Source: Spirochaetaceae bacterium (GTDB taxonomy: Bacteria; Spirochaetota; Spirochaetia; Treponematales; Breznakiellaceae). From it: 64,000 nucleotides of DNA. This document shows positions 20,270 to 30,582 of this stretch, in pieces (the first letter of the stretch is position 1; each line of letters opens with the position of its first letter). Location of the stretch: the NCBI GenBank assembly GCA_031279015.1, contig JAITJI010000118.1, forward strand, positions 33,105 through 97,104. The letters are read 5' to 3'. A model generated the notes under the pieces. The model saw nothing but the letters and a program-made list of their open reading frames with translations. It ran no database searches and was not told the DNA's origin. Both the position numbers and the translations under genes were made by a program.

Positions 20270-20968
20270 TTGATCGGGGAGGCGCAAGATCGGATAGCCC
20301 ATGCCCGGGCCCTTATCTTTGATCTGGACGGGACCCTGTACGACACCAAAGGTTTTGCCCGGCGTCTCGTACTGCCCCGGCCTTGGGAGGGGTCCCTCAT
20401 TCTGGCGGAACGGATGATCCGGAGGGACTTATCCGGCTGTGATTACGGTACCCCGGAAGCCTATTACGGGGAATTCTTCTCCCGGATGTCCCAAAGGGTT
20501 AAAAAACCGGCGGAAACGCTGCGGACCTGGTACTTTGACCGGTATGTACCCCGGATGTGCGGCATCTTAGAGCGGTATTATCATCCCCGGCCGGGGACGG
20601 CGGAGCTTTTTGCCTCCCTTGCCGGACGTTCCTTCCCCTTTGCGGTGTATTCGGATTATCCCCTGGCAACGGAACGGCTCTCCGCTCTGGGTATGGACCG
20701 GGCATACGGGAAACGCTACGGCCCGGAACACTTCGGCGCCCAGAAACCTGCGGTCCGTCCTTTCCTCTCCATCGCCGCCGACCTGGGAGTCCCTCCGGAC
20801 CGCACCCTGGTGGTAGGCGACCGGAACGACACCGACGGCGCGGGAGCCGCCGCCGCCGGCATGGCCTATATCGGCATTGTAAACCGCAAAAAGCCGGGGG
20901 AATCTTCCGGCCCTTTGCTTTGCTGGGAGAGCTTTATCACCCTCATGGGGGAGTTTAGCGGCGCCTAA
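20270..20968 (+). CDS. HAD superfamily hydrolase
   Basis: LIFDLDGTLYDT, VYSDYPLATERL, GAQKP, VVGDRNDTDGAGAAAAGM motifs. Confidence 0.92.
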   Translation: MIGEAQDRIAHARALIFDLDGTLYDTKGFARRLVLPRPWEGSLILAERMIRRDLSGCDYGTPEAYYGEFFSRMSQRVKKPAETLRTWYFDRYVPRMCGILERYYHPRPGTAELFASLAGRSFPFAVYSDYPLATERLSALGMDRAYGKRYGPEHFGAQKPAVRPFLSIAADLGVPPDRTLVVGDRNDTDGAGAAAAGMAYIGIVNRKKPGESSGPLLCWESFITLMGEFSGA

Positions 20969-21780
20969 TCCCCCTCACAGGGCCAGGGGTTGTTTTGGAT
21001 CCCCGCCAGTTCCGTGATCCTTCTGTGGCATACCGCCCGGAGAAGATTCACCGCCTCTTTCCGGGACAGGCTAAGGTCCGGGAGGATGGGCTCCCCCATC
21101 CGCAGGGTGATGAGGGGGTAGTTCTTTTTGAACAGCCGGTAGAGCCCCCCGGCGGGCCGGTAGGAAAAGGCCATGGGGATGATGGGGATATTGTATCTGT
21201 AGGCCATGGTAAACATCCCCTTCTTAAAGGGACGGATCGGCTGATAGTAGGGCCAGTTGCTGCCCTCAGGGAACACATGAAACCATTTGCCCTGTTCGTG
21301 GAGCTCATCAAAGGCCCTGCTAAAGGAACGCATCACATGAATATCCGTGGGAACCGGGATGCCCCCCACCAGACGGATAAGATTCCGGTCGGAGCCGGAG
21401 ATGTTTTCCTTCCATGCGGGAAAATATAGGCGCCGGAACCGTACCGCCTGGAGTATACATAAAAAATCCCAGCGGAATACGTGGTTTGATACGGTAAGGG
21501 CGCCCCTGCGGAAGAGGGCCCGGTGTTTTTTCAGAATCTTCCGTCCCTCTATCCGGAGCCCGAACCGGATGGGTGAAATCACAAAAACCAGGGTAAAAAT
21601 TCCCAGATAGATAAGGGCGCTCCGGAACCTGAACCAGGGGGATTTGTCCAGGAAGGGATAGTTTTCATCCAGGATCAGATCAACTTCCCTGGGCTTCAGG
21701 ATCAGGTGTTCGTCAGGCTTACCGGGGTACTCAAGACCGATGTCGGGAATATAAGGGGATAGTTTCAGGTTTTCGTTCAT
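20965..21780 (-). CDS. 1-acyl-sn-glycerol-3-phosphate acyltransferase-like (PlsC family)
   Basis: TVSNHVFRWDFL (NHxxxxD), FPEGSNWPYYQPIRPFKKG; start chosen at MNENLKLS. Confidence 0.85.
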   Translation of the reverse strand: MNENLKLSPYIPDIGLEYPGKPDEHLILKPREVDLILDENYPFLDKSPWFRFRSALIYLGIFTLVFVISPIRFGLRIEGRKILKKHRALFRRGALTVSNHVFRWDFLCILQAVRFRRLYFPAWKENISGSDRNLIRLVGGIPVPTDIHVMRSFSRAFDELHEQGKWFHVFPEGSNWPYYQPIRPFKKGMFTMAYRYNIPIIPMAFSYRPAGGLYRLFKKNYPLITLRMGEPILPDLSLSRKEAVNLLRAVCHRRITELAGIQNNPWPCEGD

Positions 21781-21797
21781 GGCGGCTCCTGCTCCTT

Positions 21798-23660
21798 TTA
21801 ATACAGTCTTGTAAGGTAGGTGGACAGAATTGGTACATAGGTAACGATGAGGATCACGCCAAGTTGGATGAGTAAGAAGGGGATCACATACCGGGATATT
21901 TCCACATAGGGCTTTCTGAACCGGTAGCTTGCCAAAAAGAGATTCATCCCCACCGGGGGAGTCAGGAAGCCTGCCTCCATGTTGATAAGGAAGATGATCC
22001 CCAAATGGACCGGATCGATGCCGTAGACCGCCCCCAAGGGAAAGATGAGGGGCAGAATGATGAGGATGGCGGAGAAGATGTCGATCAGGCAGCCTATTAC
22101 CAGGAGGGACAGGTTCAGGATGAGGAGGAAGAGGTACTTTGAAGATACGGCCCCCTGTATCCACCGGGCAAACCGTTCCGGCCCCTGGGTATCGACGATA
22201 TAGTAGGAGAGGGCCTGGGCCATGGCGAGGATGGAGAGGATCCCCCCGATGATGGAGATGGCCTTGGCGAATACCTGGCCGATTTCAGAGAATTTGATAT
22301 CCCTAAAGATGAAGACCTCCACCACAAAGACATAGATCACCGCCGCGGCGCCTATCTCTACCAGGGAGAAGATCCCGGAAAAATACCCCGCAATAAGCAA
22401 AAAGGGCAGGAGGATCTCCGGGAGCGAGGTTTTCAGGGCTGCCCCCGCCTTTTTTATCCGGAAAGGCTCCCGGGGAACCCTGGTTTTAACCGAGATGATA
22501 ATCCCAAAGAGGATAGTCCCTCCCACCAGGACAAGACCCGGCAATAAGCCCCCCAGGAAGAGGTGGATCGTATTGGTCCGGGTGGTAGCTCCTACCAGGA
22601 TGAGGGGCAGGCTTGGAGGAAAGAGGATGCCGATACCCCCCGAGGCGGTGAGGAGGCCGATGGAAAACTTCGGCGAATAGGCGGTGTTTTCTGAAAGCAC
22701 CGTGTAGAGGATCCCTCCCAGAGCCAGGATGGTTACCCCTGAAGCCCCGGTAAAGGAGGTGAAAAAGGCGCACATACACACCGCCGCAATGATGATCCCC
22801 CCGGGAAACCAACCAAAGAGACTCTTAAAGGTGGCCAGGAGCCGCTCCCCGGCTTTGCTCTCCGAAAGGAAAAAACCCGTCAGGGTAAAGAGGGGGATGG
22901 AGACAAAACTGTTTTGGGTAAGGGTCGTATACACCTGATTGGAGACCACATCCATCTCTCCCCCGGAACCCTGGATGAGGATCAGCGCCGCCGCCCCGAT
23001 AACCACAAACAGGGGGGTTCCCCCCAGGGCCGCCAGGATAAGGACTATCAGAATTGGGATTTTGAGATACCATGCCAGGGTAAAAAACCCATCGCTTATC
23101 CTGAAAGCGGCATCCGGGGTATCAAAGCCCCAAAGAAATTTGAAGATCACCGGCAGGGAACAGACCGTCCCCAGGAGGATCGCCAGAACCGGGAATATCC
23201 GGGCCTTTCCCTGGAGGGGGGTCAGCCGGGCAAAACGGAAGGCCATCACGGCGTAACCTATGGGCAAAACCAGGGCAAAAACCTGATCCGGAATAAAACC
23301 TATTATCTGCGGAGGGGAGAGGTATACTTTAACAAAGGAAACCGAACACCAGGCGAAAATCGTGACCGTAAAGGACGAAAGGAGGCCGGAAACAACCGCA
23401 AAGCTCCTCTTTGTTTTTTCATTACCGCTGTACTGCAAGAGTCCGATGGAAAGATGATCCCCCGTCGCAGTGGCGATCATCCCGGAGAGAAGCCCCAGGA
23501 TTAGCAGCAGATGGATGATGAGTCCCGGGGAAGCGGGCACTCGGGAATGAAAGAACACCCTGAGAAAAGATTCCGTCCCGGGGAGCAGGACGAGACAGAT
23601 AAGGGAAAAATAGCAGATTCCCCTTTCAATGATCAGAAGCAGTGAATTCCTCTTGCCCAT
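21798..23660 (-). CDS. TRAP transporter permease, fused DctQ-DctM
   Basis: N-terminal small-subunit-like TM region followed by a DctM domain (GASGVTILALGGILYTVL, GGIGILFPPSLPLILVG). Confidence 0.9.
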   Translation of the reverse strand: MGKRNSLLLIIERGICYFSLICLVLLPGTESFLRVFFHSRVPASPGLIIHLLLILGLLSGMIATATGDHLSIGLLQYSGNEKTKRSFAVVSGLLSSFTVTIFAWCSVSFVKVYLSPPQIIGFIPDQVFALVLPIGYAVMAFRFARLTPLQGKARIFPVLAILLGTVCSLPVIFKFLWGFDTPDAAFRISDGFFTLAWYLKIPILIVLILAALGGTPLFVVIGAAALILIQGSGGEMDVVSNQVYTTLTQNSFVSIPLFTLTGFFLSESKAGERLLATFKSLFGWFPGGIIIAAVCMCAFFTSFTGASGVTILALGGILYTVLSENTAYSPKFSIGLLTASGGIGILFPPSLPLILVGATTRTNTIHLFLGGLLPGLVLVGGTILFGIIISVKTRVPREPFRIKKAGAALKTSLPEILLPFLLIAGYFSGIFSLVEIGAAAVIYVFVVEVFIFRDIKFSEIGQVFAKAISIIGGILSILAMAQALSYYIVDTQGPERFARWIQGAVSSKYLFLLILNLSLLVIGCLIDIFSAILIILPLIFPLGAVYGIDPVHLGIIFLINMEAGFLTPPVGMNLFLASYRFRKPYVEISRYVIPFLLIQLGVILIVTYVPILSTYLTRLY

Positions 23661-23661
23661 A

Positions 23662-24687
23662 CTATTGCCCGCTCCGGTGGGCTTTGAGCAGGGTTTCAAT
23701 CCGCCTGTAAAGCTCCCGGTTAAAGGTAGTATCCAAAAGCGAAGGAATAATCCGGTTCACATCATCATACCAGATCTGTTCCTGGACCGGACTCAGCTCA
23801 TTGATTATGAGGCCGTATCTGTGCATGGTTGCAATGGCCTCCGCCTCAAGCTGTTGAATGGAGGTGTCCAGTTCCGCCTCCAGCCGTTTGGCTATCCGCA
23901 GCAACGCAGGCTTATGCCGCTCCGGGATGGCCCGCCAGGCAGTTTGATTCATGACAATGCCCCCCATAAAGGGGGCAATGTTGATGGAGGCCATGTTTTT
24001 TGCTATCCCGAAAATTTGCAGGCCCCCCACATTAATGGGGCTCTGGTATACCGCGTCTATCATGCCGCCGTTCAGGTATACCAGCACCTGATTCATAGCT
24101 ACCGGAACCAGTTGATACCCCATGGCCTTAAAGGCGTCCATCAAGGCCGGTTCCTGTTCGTTGATCCCCAATTTTTGCCGCTTCAGGTCTGCGGGAACAA
24201 AAACCGGCGCCTTGGAGAAGAATCTAACCCAGCCCGCCTTTGACCACGCCAGGGTAAAGAACCCCTCCCGGTTGATTCGCTCTTCCAGTTCCGGTTTCAA
24301 GTCGTTCAGGACCAGGTCCAGTTCCGCGTTGTTTCTAATGAGGAAGGGACAGCTAATGGTCATTATTTCGTTATTGGAGGTGATGGAATTTAACCCAAAG
24401 GAACTTAAAATCGCCGCTTGAATCTGGTTTCCCTTGAGTTTACGCAGCACATCCCCTTCACTTCCCGCAACACCGTTATGGTATATCAGCAACTCTACTT
24501 CACCATTGGTAACGGCTCCCCATTCGGCGGCCATCCGGTTCAGCGCCGTCCCCCAGGGGGTCTTTTCAGGGACCAGGGACGCCAGCTTGATGGTAAGCTT
24601 ACGCCGTTGCGCAAAAACCGGTTCGGGGAAAAGCACAACTCCCAGAATAATACAAAAAATCAATAAACGCTTAAAATGTTTCATCAA
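23662..24687 (-). CDS. TRAP transporter substrate-binding protein, DctP family
   Basis: Signal peptide; TIKLASLVPEKTPWGTALNRMAAEW; adjacent to DctQM. Confidence 0.9.
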   Translation of the reverse strand: MMKHFKRLLIFCIILGVVLFPEPVFAQRRKLTIKLASLVPEKTPWGTALNRMAAEWGAVTNGEVELLIYHNGVAGSEGDVLRKLKGNQIQAAILSSFGLNSITSNNEIMTISCPFLIRNNAELDLVLNDLKPELEERINREGFFTLAWSKAGWVRFFSKAPVFVPADLKRQKLGINEQEPALMDAFKAMGYQLVPVAMNQVLVYLNGGMIDAVYQSPINVGGLQIFGIAKNMASINIAPFMGGIVMNQTAWRAIPERHKPALLRIAKRLEAELDTSIQQLEAEAIATMHRYGLIINELSPVQEQIWYDDVNRIIPSLLDTTFNRELYRRIETLLKAHRSGQ

Positions 24688-24861
24688 TCTTCTCTCCGGT
24701 TTTCAGAATCATAAATATGAAAATTTTTTATCCTCTAAAATAGAGCATACTGTTTTTAGTTTCCCAGTTCAACGTTTCACCGGTTTAATATTTTCTCTTG
24801 ACAATTCCGGGGGAGACTCCCACAATACGGGTATCCCAATTACTATACAAGAGAGGTTGTC

Positions 24862-26355
24862 ATGAATCAGAATGTTCCTGAAGTTGTATTAGGGGTAATT
24901 GCGGTTTCCCGGGACTGCTTTGTGCTTTCCCTGTCGGAGAACCGCCGGAGCGCCCTTGTTTCGGCCTGCGGAAACAAGGGTATTTCGATCTACGAAGCTA
25001 AAACCACGGTGGAAAACGAGCGGGACGCGCTCAGGGCGGTGGAGGAGGTAAAGGCCGCGGGCTGTAACGCCCTGATCGTATTCCTGGGGAATTTCGGGCC
25101 CGAAACTCCGGAGACCCTGATCGCCCGGCGCTTTCACGGTCCGGTGATGTACGCTGCCGCGGCGGAGGATACGGGCAAGGACCTTATCAATGGCCGGGGG
25201 GACGCTTACTGCGGTATGCTCAACTGTTCCTACAACCTGGGGCTCCGTAAAATCAAGGCGGTGATCCCCGAATACCCCGTGGGCACGCCCGACGATATTG
25301 CGGACATGGCGGCGGATTTTATCCCCGTAGCCCGGGCCCTCCTGGGGCTTGCCGGCCTCAAGATCATCACCTTTGGCCCCCGGCCCCAGGACTTTTTTGC
25401 CTGCAATGCCCCCATCAAAGGGCTCTACGACATTGGGGTGGAGATCGAGGAAAATTCCGAACTGGATCTCCTGGTTTCTTTCAAGGCCCATAAGGATGAC
25501 AGCCGGATAGCCGGCACGGCAAAGGACATGGCCGAGGAACTGGGCGGCGGGAACCAGTTCCCCGATCTGCTCCCCAAGCTGGCCCAGTTTGAGATAACCC
25601 TCCGGGACTGGGCGGAGGCCCACCGGGGCGCCCGGCAGTACACCGCCTTTGCGAACAAGTGCTGGCCCGCCTTTCCCGGACAATTCGGCTTTGTACCCTG
25701 CTATGTCAACAGCCGCCTCGCCTCCCGGGGCATCCCGGTAAGCTGTGAGGTGGACATCTACGGCGCCCTCAGTGAATACATCGGGGCCTGTGTCTCAGGG
25801 GATGCGGTGACCCTCCTGGATATCAACAACTCGGTCCCTTTGGACCTCTACCAGGCGGATATCCGGGGCAAATACCAGTACACCCTGCAGGACGTATTTA
25901 TGGGATTCCACTGCGGAAACACCCCCATCTGCAAACTCAAAAAAGAGAAAAACACTGCCCTGAAATTCCAGCTTATCCAGAACAGGACCCTGGAAAATGG
26001 CGGCACGCCGGACTTTACCCGGGGCACCCTGGAGGGGGACATCGAAAACGGGCCTATCACCTTTTACCGCCTCCACGGCGGACCCGACGGCGCCCTACAG
26101 GCCTATATCGCCCAGGGGGAGGTGCTCCCCGTGCCGACCCGTTCCTTTGGGGGTATAGGGATCTTTGCCATCCCCGAAATGGGCCGCTTCTACCGGCATG
26201 TACTCATCGCCAAACACTACCCCCACCACGGGGCGGTGGCCTTTGGCAAATACGGCAAGGCCCTCTACACGGTATTTGATTACCTGGGGATACCGGACAT
26301 CGCCTATAACCGGCCCAAGGGGATCCTCTACTGTACCGAGAATCCCTTTGCATAA
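24862..26355 (+). CDS. L-fucose/L-arabinose isomerase family protein
   Basis: GxRD-like N-terminal pattern, CWPAFPGQFGFVPCYVNSRLASRGIPVSCEVDIYGALSEYI, MGFHCGNTP motifs. Confidence 0.85.
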   Translation: MNQNVPEVVLGVIAVSRDCFVLSLSENRRSALVSACGNKGISIYEAKTTVENERDALRAVEEVKAAGCNALIVFLGNFGPETPETLIARRFHGPVMYAAAAEDTGKDLINGRGDAYCGMLNCSYNLGLRKIKAVIPEYPVGTPDDIADMAADFIPVARALLGLAGLKIITFGPRPQDFFACNAPIKGLYDIGVEIEENSELDLLVSFKAHKDDSRIAGTAKDMAEELGGGNQFPDLLPKLAQFEITLRDWAEAHRGARQYTAFANKCWPAFPGQFGFVPCYVNSRLASRGIPVSCEVDIYGALSEYIGACVSGDAVTLLDINNSVPLDLYQADIRGKYQYTLQDVFMGFHCGNTPICKLKKEKNTALKFQLIQNRTLENGGTPDFTRGTLEGDIENGPITFYRLHGGPDGALQAYIAQGEVLPVPTRSFGGIGIFAIPEMGRFYRHVLIAKHYPHHGAVAFGKYGKALYTVFDYLGIPDIAYNRPKGILYCTENPFA

Positions 26356-26411
26356 ACCCGGGTACGGCCCTGCGCACCGTTCCGGTCCGCCCGCCGGGGC
26401 ATCGGATGGGG

Positions 26412-27401
26412 TCATGTTGTTTCTGTGCGCTTCTTAAACTTCTCCCGGTATTCGGGGACCTCGATCATGGGCTGCCGTTCTACGGAAGGGATCTCCGTCA
26501 GCCGCACATGGTGTTGTCCGTTTTGCCGTTCCAGGGTGATGTACCGGGACCCCGGTTCCCGGATCAGCTTTGCCGCGCCGTATTTTTCTGCCCGGAAGTA
26601 AAAGGTGTTGAGGATCCCGTAGGACATCTTGCCCAGGGATGGGGTACTCTGATTCCGGTGTATCCGGGTGTCCAGATCCACCTGGGCCAGCGCGCCTATT
26701 CCCTCCAGGTGAAGGATGTCGATAAGGTGCCCTAACTCTACGCCGTAGCCCACGGAGAAGGGCAGTTTTTCCAGCAGGCTCCGGCGGCCGGCGTATTCCC
26801 CGGAGAGGGGCTGTACCAGCCGGGCCAACTGCGGGTAAAAGAAGGAAAAGAGGGGCCGCACGAGGATCTCCGTAACCCGTCCGCCTCCGGAGGGGGAAAG
26901 CTCTGAAGAGGCCCGGATGGGCCGTTCGTAGAAGGCTTTAACATAACCAATACGGTCATCCTCCAGCAGGGGACCGATGAGGCCGTAGACGAATTTGGGG
27001 GCTATGTTGGATATGTCCGCGTCCACCCAGACGATGATATCCCCCTTGAGCACATAGAGGCTCTTCCAAAGATTCTCCCCCTTTCCCCGGTAGGAGCCGT
27101 ATTTGGGGAGGATCGTCCTGGATGTGTAGACCTGTCCACCGAAGCGTTCCGCCACCTGCCGGGTGTGATCCCGGGATGATGAATCGATCACCGCTATTTC
27201 ATCCACCAGGGGGTAACGGTCCATCAGTTCCGTCCTGAGCACCAGAATCTCCTTGCCAATGGTGGATTCCTCATTCAGGGTGGGGAAAGCCAGGGAAATA
27301 CTGAGGCCCTTTTGTTCTTTTAACTCCACCAGACGGTGGAGATCCTGAAACCGGGAATGATGCCAAGTCCGGCTCAGGAGATCGTCGTCTTCCGGTTTCA
27401 T
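26412..27401 (-). CDS. Family 2/81 glycosyltransferase, glucosyl-3-phosphoglycerate synthase-like
   Basis: ISLAFPTLNEESTIG, EIAVIDSSSRDHT, GKGENLWKSL, VWVDADISNIAPKFVYGLIGPLL. Confidence 0.8.
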   Translation of the reverse strand: MKPEDDDLLSRTWHHSRFQDLHRLVELKEQKGLSISLAFPTLNEESTIGKEILVLRTELMDRYPLVDEIAVIDSSSRDHTRQVAERFGGQVYTSRTILPKYGSYRGKGENLWKSLYVLKGDIIVWVDADISNIAPKFVYGLIGPLLEDDRIGYVKAFYERPIRASSELSPSGGGRVTEILVRPLFSFFYPQLARLVQPLSGEYAGRRSLLEKLPFSVGYGVELGHLIDILHLEGIGALAQVDLDTRIHRNQSTPSLGKMSYGILNTFYFRAEKYGAAKLIREPGSRYITLERQNGQHHVRLTEIPSVERQPMIEVPEYREKFKKRTETT

Positions 27402-28597
27402 TGTTCCCCTCCGCTTAACCGGAGAATGACCGTTTCCAGTAACCGCCGCCCCCATTCAATTGAGTTGATCTCAATGGTATCCTGTTCCCGGCCTTCCTCC
27501 CCCAGGGCGATCCCCAGGGAGATGGCGGGGATCCCCCGGCTGGAAAGGATGGCCGAAATATCGGCGCCCTGCTCTTCGGTAATCTTTATCCGCTGTTCCT
27601 TCATGATTCCCAGCAGGGTGTTCATCAGTTTCCCGCTGACCGCCGGGTCCCCCACGGGTACGCCGGATCTGATCTGCAGATCGATCCGTAGTCCCGGGAT
27701 TCCGGCATTTTCAACCGTGGCCCTGACGGTATTGACGGCCATTTCCAGGAGCGCCCTGTCGGATGATTCCAGTTCCACATCCAGCGCCGCCTCGGTAGGA
27801 TAGCGGCCAAAGGTAGTTGCCGCCTCTATGCGGCGGATGTAGAGCCGGGTGAGGCCGCTGCTGTCCCAGGTGATCCCTGAAAGCCGGCTGGCTACGGAAA
27901 GCAGGGTATCCACCACCGCGGATGGCGCCACGGTTCCCCGGCCGGATGACCGTTCCTGCGTGAGGGAGATCTCCATCCGGCAGGTTCCCCGGGACTGGGT
28001 TGTCAGGGTTCCCAGGCGGAGCCCCCGGATGCCCAGGGCCGCAAAGGGGCGTTCGGAGGACTTTTCAATGAAGGGTAAAAAAAGCTTGTCCGCAGGATCG
28101 TCCCCGGAACGGGCGGCAAAGAGGAGGAGGATGTTCCGGCGGTTCTCCATACCGGGAAAATTCAGCCGCTCCGCCACGGACAGGAGGGCAGCGGCGCCGA
28201 GAATATCCGCCAGGCCAGCGCCCCGGGCAAATTCCGCGTCCAGCCGGGAGAGACTTTCCAGGGGATGCCAACGCCGGGAACCGAGATCCGCAAAGAGGAG
28301 GAGGGGTGGTTTATCGGAGGGGGCCTCCGGACGGATCCATGCCAGAATGTTGCCCTCCGGGTCCACCCGGGGGGTGATCCCCAGGTTTTTCAGCCGTTCC
28401 AGGACAAAAGCGGCCCGCCGTTCTTCCCTGTCTGTTGGAGAGGGCATCTCCGCCAGACGCAGGGCATCCGCCAGCAGATGATCCGCCAGGGGAGACCGGG
28501 ATTTTTGGGAGCGCTGCAGACGCCGGATGGCCCTTCCTCCAAGGCCGGCCAGATCCCTGACGATAGACTGTAGATACTTCCGTAGATTTTTCAACAA
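27398..28597 (-). CDS. M20/M42 peptidase-like protein, metal-binding motifs apparently degenerate
   Basis: Overall M20 layout (PSPTDREERRAAFVLERLKNLGITPRVDPEGNILAW...), but LLLFADLGSRRWH replaces the expected HxD and no EE pair is visible. Confidence 0.6.
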   Translation of the reverse strand: MLKNLRKYLQSIVRDLAGLGGRAIRRLQRSQKSRSPLADHLLADALRLAEMPSPTDREERRAAFVLERLKNLGITPRVDPEGNILAWIRPEAPSDKPPLLLFADLGSRRWHPLESLSRLDAEFARGAGLADILGAAALLSVAERLNFPGMENRRNILLLFAARSGDDPADKLFLPFIEKSSERPFAALGIRGLRLGTLTTQSRGTCRMEISLTQERSSGRGTVAPSAVVDTLLSVASRLSGITWDSSGLTRLYIRRIEAATTFGRYPTEAALDVELESSDRALLEMAVNTVRATVENAGIPGLRIDLQIRSGVPVGDPAVSGKLMNTLLGIMKEQRIKITEEQGADISAILSSRGIPAISLGIALGEEGREQDTIEINSIEWGRRLLETVILRLSGGEQ

Positions 28598-28783
28598 TCC
28601 CTCCGTTTCCAGAATAAGTTATTTTCACTAACATGTCCATTTCTGTTTCCCTGTGTATAAATTTCTATCCCAACCGGCTGTTCTCTTCTTCCGGTTTTCG
28701 ATATACTTAAGAAAAGATGTAAAAACCTCGGGCCTTTACCTCCCCCCCCTGGGTTTTCAGAAATCATAGCAAAGGAGTTCCCG

Positions 28784-30487
28784 GTGGAAGCCTTAAAGAA
28801 GAATCCCGCTTGGAAGGGCCGCCGCGGCCCGGTGGTGCTCGTCATCATGGACGGCGTAGGATACGGTAAGTATACGGAAGGCGATGCGGTGGCCGATTCC
28901 AAGATGTACCATTTGGATGCCATCAAGGCGAAGAGTCCCCACGCCAAACTGAAGGCCCATGGAAAGGCGGTTGGCCTCCCCTCGGACGATGATATGGGCA
29001 ACAGCGAGGTAGGGCACAACGCCATGGGTTGCGGCCGGGTCTTTGAGCAGGGGGCCGCCCTGGTTTCCGCCTCCATCGCCAAGGGGGCCATGTTCACCGG
29101 CGCCGCCTGGCGGGAGATCGTTTCCAATATAACCGGCGCATCCGGGGCTAAGGGTACGTTGCACTTTATCGGGCTCTTTTCCGACGGCAACGTCCACAGC
29201 CACCTGGATCACCTCAAGGCCATGATCCGGCAGGCGAAAAAAGAGGGAATCAAAAAGGTCCGGGTCCACGTGCTTTTTGACGGACGGGACGTGGGGGAGA
29301 CCAGCGCCCTGGAGTACCTGGATCCCTTTGAGGCGTTTCTCAAGGAAGAATGTCAAAGCGCGGGTGATGCCGGCGGTTTCGATGCCCGGATAGCCTCCGG
29401 GGGCGGCCGGATGTGGATCACCATGGACCGTTACGGTGCAGACTGGGCCATGGTGGAACGGGGCTGGAAAACCCACGTTCACGGTGAGGCCCGGCAGTTT
29501 CCAAACGCCCGGGAGGCGGTGGAGACCTTCCGGAAGGAGATCCCCGGGATCATCGATCAGGATCTCAAGGAATTTGTGGTGGCCCGGGAGGGGAAGCCAA
29601 TCGGTCCTATCCTGGATGGAGATTCGGTTGTCTACTTTAACTTCCGGGGGGACAGGGCTCTGGAGATAAGCGCCGCTTTTGAGGAAGATAGGTTTGACAA
29701 ATTTGACCGGGGCCGCCGGCCCGGAATCTGTTATGCCGGGATGATGGAATACGACGGGGACCTCCACGTGCCAAAGCGCTACCTGGTAAGCCCCCCCGCC
29801 ATTGACCGGACCATGGGTGAATACCTGGCCGCCACCGGGGTACGCACCCTGGCCATATCGGAAACCCAGAAGTACGGTCATGTTACCTACTTCTTCAACG
29901 GTAACAGGACCGGTAAATTCGATGACAAACTGGAAGACTATGTGGAGATCAGGAGCGATGTGGTCCCCTTTGAGCAGCGGCCCTGGATGAAGTGCGCCGA
30001 GATCACCGATGAGGTCCTCAAGGCTATTTCCTCGGGAAAATACGACTTTATCAGGCTTAACTACCCCAACGGCGACATGGTAGGCCACACCGGGGTGTAC
30101 CAGGCGGTGGTTTGCTCCATGGAGGGGATGGACATCCAGATTGGCCGCCTTGCCAAAGCGGTGGAGGAGGCCGGGGGGCTTATGGTGATCACCGCAGACC
30201 ACGGCAACTCCGACGACATGTTTGAACACAACAAAAAGACCGGAGAGGTGGTCCGTAAGGAAGACGGCAGCCCCAAGGCAAAGACCAGCCACAGCCTTAA
30301 CCCCGTGCCCTGCATCGTCTATGATCCCGAATACCGGGGGGAGTATGAAACCGAACCCAAGGACGGGGCCCTGCGGGAAGGCCTGGGGATCAGTTCCATT
30401 GCGGCGACCTGCATTGTCCTGCTGGGCTACCTGCCCCCCGGGGATTACGACAAACCGGTATTGCGTGCCAAAGATGCGGAAGCCTGA
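28784..30487 (+). CDS. gpmI: 2,3-bisphosphoglycerate-independent phosphoglycerate mutase
   Basis: VVLVIMDGVGYG, MGNSEVGHNAMGCGRV, HVLFDGRDVGETSALEY, ITADHGNSDDMFE. Confidence 0.95.
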   Translation: MEALKKNPAWKGRRGPVVLVIMDGVGYGKYTEGDAVADSKMYHLDAIKAKSPHAKLKAHGKAVGLPSDDDMGNSEVGHNAMGCGRVFEQGAALVSASIAKGAMFTGAAWREIVSNITGASGAKGTLHFIGLFSDGNVHSHLDHLKAMIRQAKKEGIKKVRVHVLFDGRDVGETSALEYLDPFEAFLKEECQSAGDAGGFDARIASGGGRMWITMDRYGADWAMVERGWKTHVHGEARQFPNAREAVETFRKEIPGIIDQDLKEFVVAREGKPIGPILDGDSVVYFNFRGDRALEISAAFEEDRFDKFDRGRRPGICYAGMMEYDGDLHVPKRYLVSPPAIDRTMGEYLAATGVRTLAISETQKYGHVTYFFNGNRTGKFDDKLEDYVEIRSDVVPFEQRPWMKCAEITDEVLKAISSGKYDFIRLNYPNGDMVGHTGVYQAVVCSMEGMDIQIGRLAKAVEEAGGLMVITADHGNSDDMFEHNKKTGEVVRKEDGSPKAKTSHSLNPVPCIVYDPEYRGEYETEPKDGALREGLGISSIAATCIVLLGYLPPGDYDKPVLRAKDAEA

Positions 30488-30582
30488 ATCTCTGTTGTCA
30501 TTTGACCGGATTAATGGAAACAATCCATGGCGGTACAGACCGGAAATTCCGGCGCTAAGGCCGTACCGGTTTGGGAAGGGGC

